Below, in pieces: positions 1-7,361 of a stretch of DNA of 35,910 nucleotides. This DNA comes from Leptospira sp. (GTDB taxonomy: Bacteria > Spirochaetota > Leptospiria > Leptospirales > Leptospiraceae). The translations under genes and the position numbers were made by a program. Location: the NCBI GenBank assembly GCA_002786225.1, contig PEQN01000030.1, positions 1 through 35,910 on the forward strand, given 5' to 3'. The notes under the pieces are model-generated. The model was not told the DNA's origin. It worked only from the letters and a program-made list of their open reading frames with translations, and searched no databases. Numbering within the stretch: position 1 is the stretch's first letter; each line of letters begins with the position of its first letter.

Positions 1-883
1 AATCAACTGGATCTGGATGGGAAGCAGCTCCTTCCAAGGTTAATCTTTCAATTCGTCCCATAAGGTCTAACATCGTTTCAGCAACAGATCTTCCATCCCG
101 AAATTCCAAAGGAGCATTGGGTTGGATTATGAGAGTATCTACCCATTCGCTGGGTTGAACCTTGTTCCATTTCCAATACAAAGAAAATCCAAGCACCCAA
201 AAAAGCAAAACTACAAGAAGCTCTCTACCATAGTAGTGAATTCCCTTGATTCTTTTCCATTGGATCTTTGGGAAGTTAGCAAGCTTAGAATTTTTAGGGA
301 AAGAAAGCAAGGAAAAGAGTCCATCCAAGAAAGATCTGCCAATCAATGTAAAGCTAAGATAAGAGCCAACAAACAAGAAGAAGGTTAAACCATAGATGGA
401 CATATATTCCGCTGTTTGAGCAAGATAAATATTTCCAGCAACTATACTACCCCAATACCATGGAAATACTTGTGGAGTTAGAAATTCACCAAGTAAGGCT
501 ACAAATCCAGCTACAAAGGCAAACTCTCTTCTGAGTTTCGAAATTAAAAAAGAGTACATGAGCAAGAAGAAAGGAAACCAAAGATTTAAGAAGACTGCTG
601 AAAGAAAGAAGATAGGAATGGCAAGAAAAAGTGGAAAGCCACCAAAGGTAACTGTCATATAAAGTATCCATTCAAAGGACACACTGTAAAATACTATGGC
701 TAGAAGACAAGCTATCCAAAAAAGTTTCTTATACTGCCTTCGGAATCTTCTTTCTATATAGAACAAACCCCAAGGAGCAAACCAAACTAGGAAAGAAAGT
801 GATGTAGGAGCAAAGGCATAATTTGCAAACAAGGCTATCCAAAGTGCACAAAACAAAACAATCAACCAGTCTTTTAATTTCAT
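1..883 (-). CDS. lnt: Apolipoprotein N-acyltransferase, N-terminal part (cut by window edge)
   Basis: Lnt transfers the third acyl chain to the N-terminal cysteine of lipoproteins in the inner membrane. The minus frame is open from the ATG at 883-881 to the left edge, giving about 294 residues that start MKLKDWLIVLFCALW. Several hydrophobic membrane segments run through residues 5-235, and then WVDTLIIQPNAPLEF marks the start of the periplasmic nitrilase-like domain, where Lnt proteins have a similar 'QPN' strand. The catalytic Glu-Lys-Cys part lies outside the window. The ATG overlaps the TGA of the upstream response-regulator gene (ATGA, 880-883), so translation is probably coupled. Spirochaetes are rich in lipoproteins, so the enzyme is expected. 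Membrane topology plus the nitrilase entry make the call fairly safe, although another carbon-nitrogen hydrolase fusion cannot be excluded. Confidence 0.82.
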   Translation of the reverse strand, partial: MKLKDWLIVLFCALWIALFANYAFAPTSLSFLVWFAPWGLFYIERRFRRQYKKLFWIACLLAIVFYSVSFEWILYMTVTFGGFPLFLAIPIFFLSAVFLNLWFPFFLLMYSFLISKLRREFAFVAGFVALLGEFLTPQVFPWYWGSIVAGNIYLAQTAEYMSIYGLTFFLFVGSYLSFTLIGRSFLDGLFSLLSFPKNSKLANFPKIQWKRIKGIHYYGRELLVVLLFWVLGFSLYWKWNKVQPSEWVDTLIIQPNAPLEFRDGRSVAETMLDLMGRIERLTLEGAASHPDPVD

Positions 884-2004
884 AGAATCTCCAAATAGAG
901 CATGCTCATATCATCTTGAATTTTTTGATTTGAGAGTTGCAGGGTTTTCTCTGCTATCGTATCCAAAAATGACTCACCATTTAAAACAGGTAGGGAATTT
1001 TTGATTAAATTTAAAAAGGAATCTAGATCAACAAGCCTTTTGGTTTGGTCATAAAATTCATACATTCCATCTGAGAACATCAATATGCCTTCTACATCAT
1101 TTAGACTTGCTTCGAAATTTTCAAAATGCTTCAATTGAGGTATAAGCAATAATGATCCTACTCCTTTTAGTTCAGTCAATTCTTTGCCTTTGATAAAGTA
1201 AATAGAAGGATGACCACCATAGGAATAGAAGATTTTTTTTTCTTCAGGGAATAAAGAAAAATAAACGCAACTAATATTAAAATCTTGTATCAAGGGCAAT
1301 AAAGAATCATTGATCGCATACAGTGAATCTGCTGGGCTTTGGTAATTTTGAACCGAATTCTGGAAGGCAAGAACTGACATAGCACCAACCATAGCGGAAC
1401 CAATTCCATGCCCTGAGACATCCCCAAAGAAAAGATCTAGTCTATGATTGAATTCACTCCAATGTGTGAAGATGAAATCTCCCCCTATTTCATCAGCAGG
1501 TTTATAATAGTTATAGATTTTGCATTTGGCATCTTTGTTATTCTCTATCTTAATTAAGGACTCTTGGATGGATCTTGCAATTGTGAGTTCTTCAGAGATT
1601 CGGTCATGGAATTTTCTAAGATCATCTTTTGATCTTTTTAACTCAACATGTGTGTGAATTCTAGCCAAGAGTTCCTTGGCTTGGAAAGGCTTAGAAATAT
1701 AATCTACACCTCCCGCTTCAAATCCACGTAAGACATCTTCGGATTCCAATTTCGCAGAAAGAAAAAGAACGGGAATAGCACGATTGCGTTCTACTTTTAA
1801 AATTCGTTCGCAAAGTTCATAGCCATCCATTTCAGGCATCATAACATCAAGAAGTACGAGGTCGGGTGAGATATTTTGGAGAATACTTAACGCAGATGCT
1901 CCTGACTGAGCAAAGGAAATTTCATAGCCTGCCTCAGATAGAATTCCACCCAGAAGTTGGAGATTTCTGGGTGTATCATCGACTATGAGGATGAGTGGTT
2001 TCAT
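880..2004 (-). CDS. Response regulator with PP2C/SpoIIE (RsbU-like) phosphatase output
   Basis: 374 residues. An N-terminal receiver domain (about 1-122) has the acidic pair Asp9/Asp10, the phospho-acceptor Asp53 (in LLDVMMPEMDG), Ser83 and Lys105, all in the expected places. A short linker with coiled-coil character (about 123-155) leads to a PP2C-type phosphatase domain with YKPADEIGGDF (metal ligand Asp176), FFGDVSGHG (Asp195), MFSDGMYE and QDDMS (Asp364/365). In this family (RsbU, RssB-like fusions) phosphorylation of the receiver controls dephosphorylation of an STAS-domain anti-sigma antagonist. The gene is third in a minus-strand operon, 14 bases after the PIN/TRAM gene, and its stop overlaps the lnt start. 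No STAS protein and no obvious cognate kinase lies beside it; the histidine kinase at 30381 is far away. Function class is secure, target unknown. Confidence 0.93.
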   Translation of the reverse strand: MKPLILIVDDTPRNLQLLGGILSEAGYEISFAQSGASALSILQNISPDLVLLDVMMPEMDGYELCERILKVERNRAIPVLFLSAKLESEDVLRGFEAGGVDYISKPFQAKELLARIHTHVELKRSKDDLRKFHDRISEELTIARSIQESLIKIENNKDAKCKIYNYYKPADEIGGDFIFTHWSEFNHRLDLFFGDVSGHGIGSAMVGAMSVLAFQNSVQNYQSPADSLYAINDSLLPLIQDFNISCVYFSLFPEEKKIFYSYGGHPSIYFIKGKELTELKGVGSLLLIPQLKHFENFEASLNDVEGILMFSDGMYEFYDQTKRLVDLDSFLNLIKNSLPVLNGESFLDTIAEKTLQLSNQKIQDDMSMLYLEIL

Positions 2005-2018
2005 CCTTTAATACAATT

Positions 2019-3020
2019 CTATCGATTGACTTTGGTAAAGATCATTTTACCTGCGTTGGTCTGAATAATGGAAGTTACAACAACCTTCACTTCCTTCCCA
2101 ACAAGATGTCCACCATTTTCGATTACAACCATGGTTCCGTCTTCCAAGTAACCTATACCTTGGTTCTCATCCTTTCCTTCTTTGATAACGGAAATATTGA
2201 GTTCTTCACCAGGTAGAACTACAGGCTTAAGAGCATTTGCAAGATTGTTTAAATTCAAAACCTTCACACCTTGTAGCTCTGCAACCTTATTCAAGTTAAA
2301 ATCATTTGTAACAATCTTTCCACCTGTATCAATAGCAAGTTTAATCAATTTCGCATCGACTTCTCTAGTATCTGAATAATCGGAGTAAGTAATCTTCACT
2401 TCAATGGACCCCTTTCTTTGGAGCTTATTCAACATCTCAAGACCACGACGACCGCGAGCTCTTTTGATAGGATCCGAAGAATCAGAAATCAATTGAATTT
2501 CTCTGAGTACGAAATTAGGAAGAATCAGAGGACCATCAATGAAATGGGTATCAGCAATGTCCAAAATTCGTCCATCAATGACTACTGAGGTATCTAAGAT
2601 TTTGTCACGAACCTCGTCCTTAGATCCAACACCGAAAGTTAATTCACCTGTTCCACCGCCACCACCGAATATGCTGAGTCCAGGATTCTTGTAGAAGGCG
2701 ATTCCAGCTCGAATTCCAATAAAACCTAGGAACAAAGTAAAAAGAAAGGAAATAGCTCTTCCAGAACCATCAAAGAAAAGTTTGATTAGGAGAAAGGAAG
2801 TTCCAATGCCAAGCAGTGCTCCCACTCCTATGCAAAATAGCAAGTCTCCCTTCCATTCAGGAAAGAGTTTCTTCTCGCCATAAAATAAAATAATAAGAGC
2901 AAGTAAGACCACCGCTCCTATGATAGAAGGTAATATGTATTCATTAGTCTCTAGAAAGATTAGATAAGAAGCCATTAGTCCAGCCAAAATAGAAGCCAGA
3001 ACATTTCCTATATGTTTCAT
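2019..3020 (-). CDS. Membrane-anchored PIN/TRAM domain protein (YacL-like putative RNase)
   Basis: 333 residues. Four hydrophobic segments fill residues 7-110, followed by a glycine-rich linker (about 119-132). A PIN domain comes next with the usual acidic set visible: Asp143 ([11 protein letters not shown]), Glu174 (LREIQ), Asp222 (REVDAKL) and Asp240 (TNDFNL). A C-terminal TRAM domain (about 272-332) probably binds RNA. This is the architecture of Bacillus YacL. PIN domains are metal-dependent nucleases, so a membrane-bound ribonuclease is likely, but the substrate is not known for the family. It sits 37 bases after carD, an arrangement seen in many bacteria that suggests a conserved link. 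Length and domain order are normal. Confidence 0.9.
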   Translation of the reverse strand: MKHIGNVLASILAGLMASYLIFLETNEYILPSIIGAVVLLALIILFYGEKKLFPEWKGDLLFCIGVGALLGIGTSFLLIKLFFDGSGRAISFLFTLFLGFIGIRAGIAFYKNPGLSIFGGGGGTGELTFGVGSKDEVRDKILDTSVVIDGRILDIADTHFIDGPLILPNFVLREIQLISDSSDPIKRARGRRGLEMLNKLQRKGSIEVKITYSDYSDTREVDAKLIKLAIDTGGKIVTNDFNLNKVAELQGVKVLNLNNLANALKPVVLPGEELNISVIKEGKDENQGIGYLEDGTMVVIENGGHLVGKEVKVVVTSIIQTNAGKMIFTKVNR

Positions 3021-3057
3021 TTGTGTATCCTCAAAAATTAATTGAGTGATAACGGGT

Positions 3058-3624
3058 TTAAATTTCTACTTCTTCTTCCTCTGGCTTAATGATTGGGACT
3101 ATGTCCCCCAGAGAGCTAGCCAATACATCCGATACGATGTTCCCAGCTTCTTCGTCTGGGACACCTTTACTAAGTGCAATTTCCATCTTCACTAGATTGT
3201 ATGCATTCTCATAGAGCTTTCTCTCCATAATAGAGAGTTCTTTTCCATAAGCTCTTTTAAATAAATTTCTACATACATCCGAGACCTCATAGATAGAACC
3301 AGATTTAATCTTGTTCAAATTATTTTGGTAGCGTAATTTCCAATCTTCCTCGGTGTCGATCTCATCCTTTTTCAAAAGATTTAGGACTTTCTTAACTTCT
3401 TTTTTATCTATGATGGAGCGGATTCCTACTATGTCTGAGTTCTCGACAGGAATCATGACTTTCATCTTAGTCCCATGGATCTCAATGGTATAGCAATCCT
3501 TCTTCTTTCCGAGGATGTTCTTTTTAGTGACTTCGGATACTTTGCCTACTCCATGGATAGGGTAGACAACGAAGTCTCCTACCTTAAAAGTAGTGGGTGA
3601 TTTTGTTTTTTTCTTGGCAGCCAA
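3058..3624 (-). CDS. carD: CarD/CdnL-family transcription factor
   Basis: 188 residues. The N-terminal part (about 12-75) is the RNA-polymerase-interacting Tudor-like domain, with [17 protein letters not shown] and a KMKVMIPV strand. The C-terminal part is the helical DNA-binding domain ending in [22 protein letters not shown], typical of CarD/CdnL. These proteins bind the RNA polymerase beta subunit and stabilise open complexes at many promoters, including rRNA promoters. The start is the TTG at 3624, because the codon directly before it in frame is TAA and the protein begins MAAKKK, as expected. A putative promoter lies 38-66 bases upstream. It is the first gene of the operon with the PIN/TRAM, response-regulator/phosphatase and lnt genes. 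The acidic C-terminal tail (EEEEVEI) is a lineage-specific detail. Confidence 0.93.
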   Translation of the reverse strand: MAAKKKTKSPTTFKVGDFVVYPIHGVGKVSEVTKKNILGKKKDCYTIEIHGTKMKVMIPVENSDIVGIRSIIDKKEVKKVLNLLKKDEIDTEEDWKLRYQNNLNKIKSGSIYEVSDVCRNLFKRAYGKELSIMERKLYENAYNLVKMEIALSKGVPDEEAGNIVSDVLASSLGDIVPIIKPEEEEVEI

Positions 3625-3661
3625 TTAAGTATGAGTACTTTTTCCGTTAAAACTCTTCTAA

Positions 3662-3690
3662 TATATTGTACGCTTTCTAGGGAATGTCAA
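3662..3690 (-). promoter_or_regulatory. Putative sigma-70 promoter of the carD operon
   Basis: On the minus strand a perfect -35 box TTGACA (3690-3685) is followed by a 17-base spacer and the weak -10 box AATATA (3667-3662). Transcription would begin near 3655, about 30 bases before the TTG start of carD. The -35 is convincing. The -10 matches the consensus at only three positions, so the exact box may be shifted. Confidence 0.45.
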
Positions 3691-3742
3691 GTAAGTTTTT
3701 GGGGAAATCTTGATTTTTTGGTTATTATCACAATTTTTTCCC

Positions 3743-4390
3743 TTAAAACCTTACAGTTTTTATAGAAGCATCTGTGAAATCATCCTTTTCAAAAGCTCTT
3801 AAATGTTCTAAGGTTTGCTTTGCTTCCTCTTGGCTGTAGAAATAGCCTGCAAATAATTTACCTGTACTGGTTCGAAAGAGTTTCCCTTGCAATTCAGGCA
3901 TATGCTCAGAGACCATCTTTCCAATACGAGAAGATTCGGCAGGTTCATAGCCACCTATCTCTATAATATAATTGATTTGGTCCATCTTAGGTGGGAATTT
4001 CAAATTTTTTGGGTAAAAGGCGGGGCTAGCAGAATTCGGAATGGGTTTTTGGGAGGAATCGGAAATACGAACCTCTTCCTTGTTGGATTCTTGAGTGGAT
4101 TTTTCTTCTTCAGCCTTGGAAGCAATGGCTCCTTCTGTAGAATCAGGCACTGAAAATTTTTCTTTGGAAACATTATTCAGAGAAAGTTCGGACTGGTTGT
4201 TCTGAAATTTTTGTTCAGATTGGTTTAAATTCAATCCAACTACCATTCCACCTGTAAAAAGCAAAATGGCACCAATGAAAAGAGGAAATCCTGTTTTTCC
4301 CTTGGCTGGGATCTTGATAGCCTGGGGCTTATCATGGTAGGCATGGACACCTGTTGTTTTGAGTCTTCTTGAATAGTCTACATTTAACAT
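3743..4390 (-). CDS. SPOR-domain single-pass membrane protein
   Basis: 215 residues. A basic cytoplasmic stretch (1-33) precedes one hydrophobic membrane segment (about 34-54, FPLFIGAILLFTGGMVVGL). A long low-complexity region rich in Ser, Glu and Lys follows (55-125), and a C-terminal SPOR-like repeat starts at about residue 135 (NYIIEIGGYEPAESS, then LFAGYFYSQEEAKQTLEHL). SPOR domains bind denuded glycan strands of peptidoglycan, usually at the division septum, so a periplasmic cell-envelope role is the best inference. The long disordered linker is typical of such proteins (FtsN, DedD). It is transcribed away from ssb, and 118 bases separate it from carD, where a new promoter is predicted, so it is probably not part of the carD operon. 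Confidence 0.8.
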   Translation of the reverse strand: MLNVDYSRRLKTTGVHAYHDKPQAIKIPAKGKTGFPLFIGAILLFTGGMVVGLNLNQSEQKFQNNQSELSLNNVSKEKFSVPDSTEGAIASKAEEEKSTQESNKEEVRISDSSQKPIPNSASPAFYPKNLKFPPKMDQINYIIEIGGYEPAESSRIGKMVSEHMPELQGKLFRTSTGKLFAGYFYSQEEAKQTLEHLRAFEKDDFTDASIKTVRF

Positions 4391-4482
4391 AGGATTACTC
4401 TTTAAATATCGACCAGAGCTTAGATCTTAGTTTTGATTTTTTTTAGCAAGGAAGGTTTTTTTTCCTCTTGCTCTGCTTGGAT

Positions 4483-4488
4483 TATAAT
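4483..4488 (+). promoter_or_regulatory. Putative -10 box for ssb
   Basis: A perfect TATAAT lies 40 bases before the ssb ATG and would place the start of transcription near 4495. No good -35 box is visible at the right distance (TTTTCC at 4460-4465). An upstream in-frame ATG at 4468 lies before this box, which favours the 4528 start. Confidence 0.4.
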
Positions 4489-4527
4489 TTTGAAGAAATT
4501 TATATCCAAACCATTAGGAGATTGAAT

Positions 4528-4887
4528 ATGAGAAATCAAAATTTAGCTTATGTATTTGCAGATGGAAACTTAACAAGTGATCCAGAAGTCAAGAAAACAT
4601 CCAACGGCAAAAGCCTAACAACCTTTACTATAGCAGTCAACCATAGCATGAAGCAAGGCGAAGATGAGGAAGGCGATGTATCCTACTTCGATATTGACAC
4701 TTGGGAAAAGATGGCTGAGAACTGTGGAGAATATTTGAAAAAGGGAAGCAAGGTAACTGTACTAGGAATCTTGAAGCAAGATAGATGGAAGAGTACGGAT
4801 GGTAGCTTTCGATCTAAGGTGAAAATTTCAGCGCAACAAGTCCGATTTGATTTCACCGGAAGCAAAAAGGAGAAGAAGGCTGCATAG
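4528..4887 (+). CDS. ssb: Single-stranded DNA-binding protein, short form without acidic tail
   Basis: 119 residues from the ATG at 4528, which has a good ribosome binding site (AGGAG at 4516-4520, seven bases away). A longer frame from 4468 has no such site and adds an unlikely N-terminus. The OB fold is clear: NLAYVFADGNLTSDPEVKKT, FTIAVNHSM, SYFDIDTWEKMAENC and GSKVTVLGILKQDRW match the beta strands of bacterial SSB, including the conserved W/F residues. It coats single-stranded DNA in replication and repair. The C-terminus ends in a basic stretch (SKKEKKAA) and lacks both the disordered Gly/Pro linker and the acidic DDIPF-like tip through which SSB usually recruits partners. It may be a second, accessory SSB or the lineage form. 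Confidence 0.9.
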   Translation: MRNQNLAYVFADGNLTSDPEVKKTSNGKSLTTFTIAVNHSMKQGEDEEGDVSYFDIDTWEKMAENCGEYLKKGSKVTVLGILKQDRWKSTDGSFRSKVKISAQQVRFDFTGSKKEKKAA

Positions 4888-5197
4888 ATATATTAATAGT
4901 CTTGCATATTCTTAAATTTACTTAATGTAAAATAAGATAAATAGCCAAAATCAAAAGGCAACCAACTAAGCAAGACCAAGCTTAGTTGGTTCCAAAAACC
5001 TACCCAAGGAAAGAAACAAAGTCCAAAACCTTTCAGTCTGTCCAATTGTTCTCGTCTTTGCCTTTAGATAAGAGCTCGATTTTTTCGTTTCGATTGCCAA
5101 AAACAGCGGAGTATTGGAGAAATTATGCAAGAAGCAAACGTCATCTACGGCTCCAAAATGATTTCCACTTTATCAAGCTCGCTCTTTTCAAAATTTT
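4888..5197. other. Non-coding spacer between convergent genes
   Basis: This 310-base stretch separates ssb from the minus-strand sensor gene. It contains the inverted repeat at 4960-4991. I see no tRNA or convincing gene. A plus-strand frame of 71 codons (4986-5201) begins with TTG inside the inverted repeat, has no ribosome binding site and encodes a very basic, Lys/Arg/Phe-rich peptide, so I do not call it a gene. The part from about 5080 to 5197 may be the remnant of a dispersed repeat. Confidence 0.5.
4960..4991. repeat. Perfect 12-bp inverted repeat, possible bidirectional terminator
   Basis: AACCAACTAAGC (4960-4971) and GCTTAGTTGGTT (4980-4991) are exact reverse complements around the 8-base loop AAGACCAA. 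It lies between the convergent ssb and 7TM sensor genes, where a terminator is expected. Neither strand has a clean U-tract after the stem; the minus strand has only interrupted T runs. Confidence 0.7.
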
Positions 5198-7276
5198 TTA
5201 GCGAAAGTATTTTACAAGACTAACTTGATTTCCTTTATCATTATATTCGATTATATCAAATACATCCTTAGTCATCATGATTCCTCGTCCATGTTGTATG
5301 TTGTCCTGGTTGAGTTTATCTAATTTAGTCTCCATGGTCTTCTTATGATCAAAACCATTTCCCTCATCTGTTATACGAAAAGCAACTTTCTTCGTATCGA
5401 GGACATATTCAATATTCACAGTCTTATCTCTATACCGTGGATCTTCTTGTCTCTGCTGAATAAATGATAAATAATTTCCCTCAGTCATAGCCTTGGTTTT
5501 TTCATCAAAAGTGATATTTAGATTTCCATGTTCAATCGCATTGATGATAATTTCCCTAAGGGAAGTTTTGACGGCAAGAGCGGTATCATTGTCGGAGAAC
5601 TTAGAAATATGAGAAGTTAGTTTCTGACTGAAGATTTCCGCATTACGCAAGTAGTTATTGATTCCGAAGGAGATACGTTCAGATTTTATATATCGGTTTA
5701 GAACATCTTCAATGATCACCGATGCCGTTCCTAAGATTTCCTTAGCCTCATCCAACTCAACAAATTGCAACTTAAGATAAAGTTCTTTGGGCTCCATAAC
5801 GTATTTCTGACGGAATTCAGACTGGAATTCCACTGGGGTTCCTGTCTCCATCAGCTCTTCCAACTTTTCCATAACAAAGATTCTATTGTAGGTATCATTG
5901 ATCCCTTTATTTTTATAAATGAACTCTAGAATATTTTTACCCTTAACCTCATCTTGTTTAAAACCCATATGCTTAGTTACAGCACGATTAACATCTATAA
6001 AATTCCAATTTGAATCCAATACAAAAATGATATCCCCTACTCCATGAAAGAGTTCACGGAATCTTCTTTCACTTTGGTTTAATTTTGCATTGAGTTCACC
6101 CAATTCATCCACACGGATCTTTAGATCACTTGAAAGTTCATTGATTTTGTCAGCAAGCCCAAGGGACAAAAGTAGAACAACTAAGGCTGATCCTATTTGG
6201 ATAGTCCAACTCGTATAAATGTTAGTCGGGAGAACGCCTGTTGATTTCAAACTAAAAAGAATAACACCAAGGATGAAGACTCCAAAAGCCAAAGAAAATA
6301 TTTTAGCTTGCTTGATGTCTATCTTCCAAGCATAAATTGCGTTGAATATTAAAAGTAAGGCAACAAGACCTGCGTAATAGGTTGATATCTTGATACTAAT
6401 AGAATAGGAAATAAAAAAGGATAATACTAAAAGAATAAAACCCAGAACCCATATGCTCTCATAAATTCTATAAAGCCAGAATACTTGTCGTGATTTCAAA
6501 AAATTTGCAGCAAACATAGAGCCGGTGAGTGTAGCCATAATCATAAATACCAAAAGGCTGGTATTGGCCCAATAGAAAGAGTTAGGCCATAAAAATTGAA
6601 AACCTAAACCATTTAAAATGAATTGGAAGAAAGAAAAACTCCAAATAAATAAAACATAAAATATATAAGATTTGTAACGAGTTGATATATAAAGAAACAA
6701 ATTATATAAAACCATTACAAACATCCATCCATAATACAATCCAAGTACGATTTGTTCGGAAGATATGAAATTAATTAGGTCAATCTCAGAATAGGCGTAG
6801 ATTTGGATAGGGATGGTAGATTGGGATTTAATTTTTAAATAATAAATAGTTTCAGATTTTGGCTTTTCTTCTAATGCAAAAGTTGGAAATCGATAATCAA
6901 CACTTCGATTTCCAAAGGCTACTTGGTCTCCTAAAATAAGCAAAGGCTGCTTTTCTCCTTTGCGATAGAGCTCAATTCGATCAATTACAGAGGACTCATA
7001 AACAAGATACCATTTCTTGGAAGTAGAATCTGGATTCTTTACAGGTAATTCTACCCAAAAGGTTGAATCGGAATAGCCCATATTTGACTCAGTAATTGGT
7101 GTAAAGAAATCTTGTTTGAGATCAGAAACTTCAAGCTTACCTACTTTATCTTCATGGATGGCAAGAGCCGAAGTGAGATCTTCCTTTTGAAGATTTGCTT
7201 TTAATGTAAAAGGTACTTGTGAGTTTGCCAAAAGACCCGAAAATAGTAATAGAAAAAATAGCAGGAAGATTCTCAT
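5198..7276 (-). CDS. 7TMR-DISM sensor with PAS domain and RsbW-like ATPase output
   Basis: 692 residues. A signal peptide (1-19) leads to a periplasmic 7TMR-DISMED2-type sensor (about 25-170), seven membrane segments (about 175-375), a short coiled coil (380-410), a PAS domain (about 405-525, FRELFHGVGDIIFVLDSNW) and a GHKL ATPase. The ATPase shows an N-box REIIINAIEHGN (574-585), G1 DEGNGFD (637-643) and G2 HGRGIMM (662-668). There is no H-box or dimerisation histidine; the segment before the N-box looks like RsbW/SpoIIAB. Such domains act as serine kinases or anti-sigma switches on STAS proteins, so this is probably a membrane-to-partner-switch sensor and not a classical histidine kinase. 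It is transcribed alone, divergent from the amine oxidase gene. The ligand and the partner are unknown. Confidence 0.9.
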   Translation of the reverse strand: MRIFLLFFLLLFSGLLANSQVPFTLKANLQKEDLTSALAIHEDKVGKLEVSDLKQDFFTPITESNMGYSDSTFWVELPVKNPDSTSKKWYLVYESSVIDRIELYRKGEKQPLLILGDQVAFGNRSVDYRFPTFALEEKPKSETIYYLKIKSQSTIPIQIYAYSEIDLINFISSEQIVLGLYYGWMFVMVLYNLFLYISTRYKSYIFYVLFIWSFSFFQFILNGLGFQFLWPNSFYWANTSLLVFMIMATLTGSMFAANFLKSRQVFWLYRIYESIWVLGFILLVLSFFISYSISIKISTYYAGLVALLLIFNAIYAWKIDIKQAKIFSLAFGVFILGVILFSLKSTGVLPTNIYTSWTIQIGSALVVLLLSLGLADKINELSSDLKIRVDELGELNAKLNQSERRFRELFHGVGDIIFVLDSNWNFIDVNRAVTKHMGFKQDEVKGKNILEFIYKNKGINDTYNRIFVMEKLEELMETGTPVEFQSEFRQKYVMEPKELYLKLQFVELDEAKEILGTASVIIEDVLNRYIKSERISFGINNYLRNAEIFSQKLTSHISKFSDNDTALAVKTSLREIIINAIEHGNLNITFDEKTKAMTEGNYLSFIQQRQEDPRYRDKTVNIEYVLDTKKVAFRITDEGNGFDHKKTMETKLDKLNQDNIQHGRGIMMTKDVFDIIEYNDKGNQVSLVKYFR

Positions 7277-7361
7277 TTCGAGACAACACTATGTCAGAAA
7301 TCCATGTTGGCAAAGAAAAAAATATGATTTCTGTGTCTTTTTCTATTAAAAAGGAAAAATT

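Noticed and set aside
122..388. Plus-strand open frame of 88 codons near the left edge
   Set aside because: It is antisense to the lnt frame, which is open across the whole region and encodes clear membrane helices and a nitrilase entry.
486..671. Minus-strand open frame of 61 codons
   Set aside because: It lies in another frame within lnt and has no ribosome binding site; lnt explains the region.
4468..4527. N-terminal extension of ssb
   Set aside because: The upstream ATG lies before a TATAAT box and has no ribosome binding site; AGGAG before 4528 and the OB-fold start fit better.
4986..5201. Plus-strand open frame of 71 codons after ssb
   Set aside because: It begins at a TTG inside an inverted repeat, has no ribosome binding site and shows no recognisable domain. 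Kept only as a possible repeat remnant.
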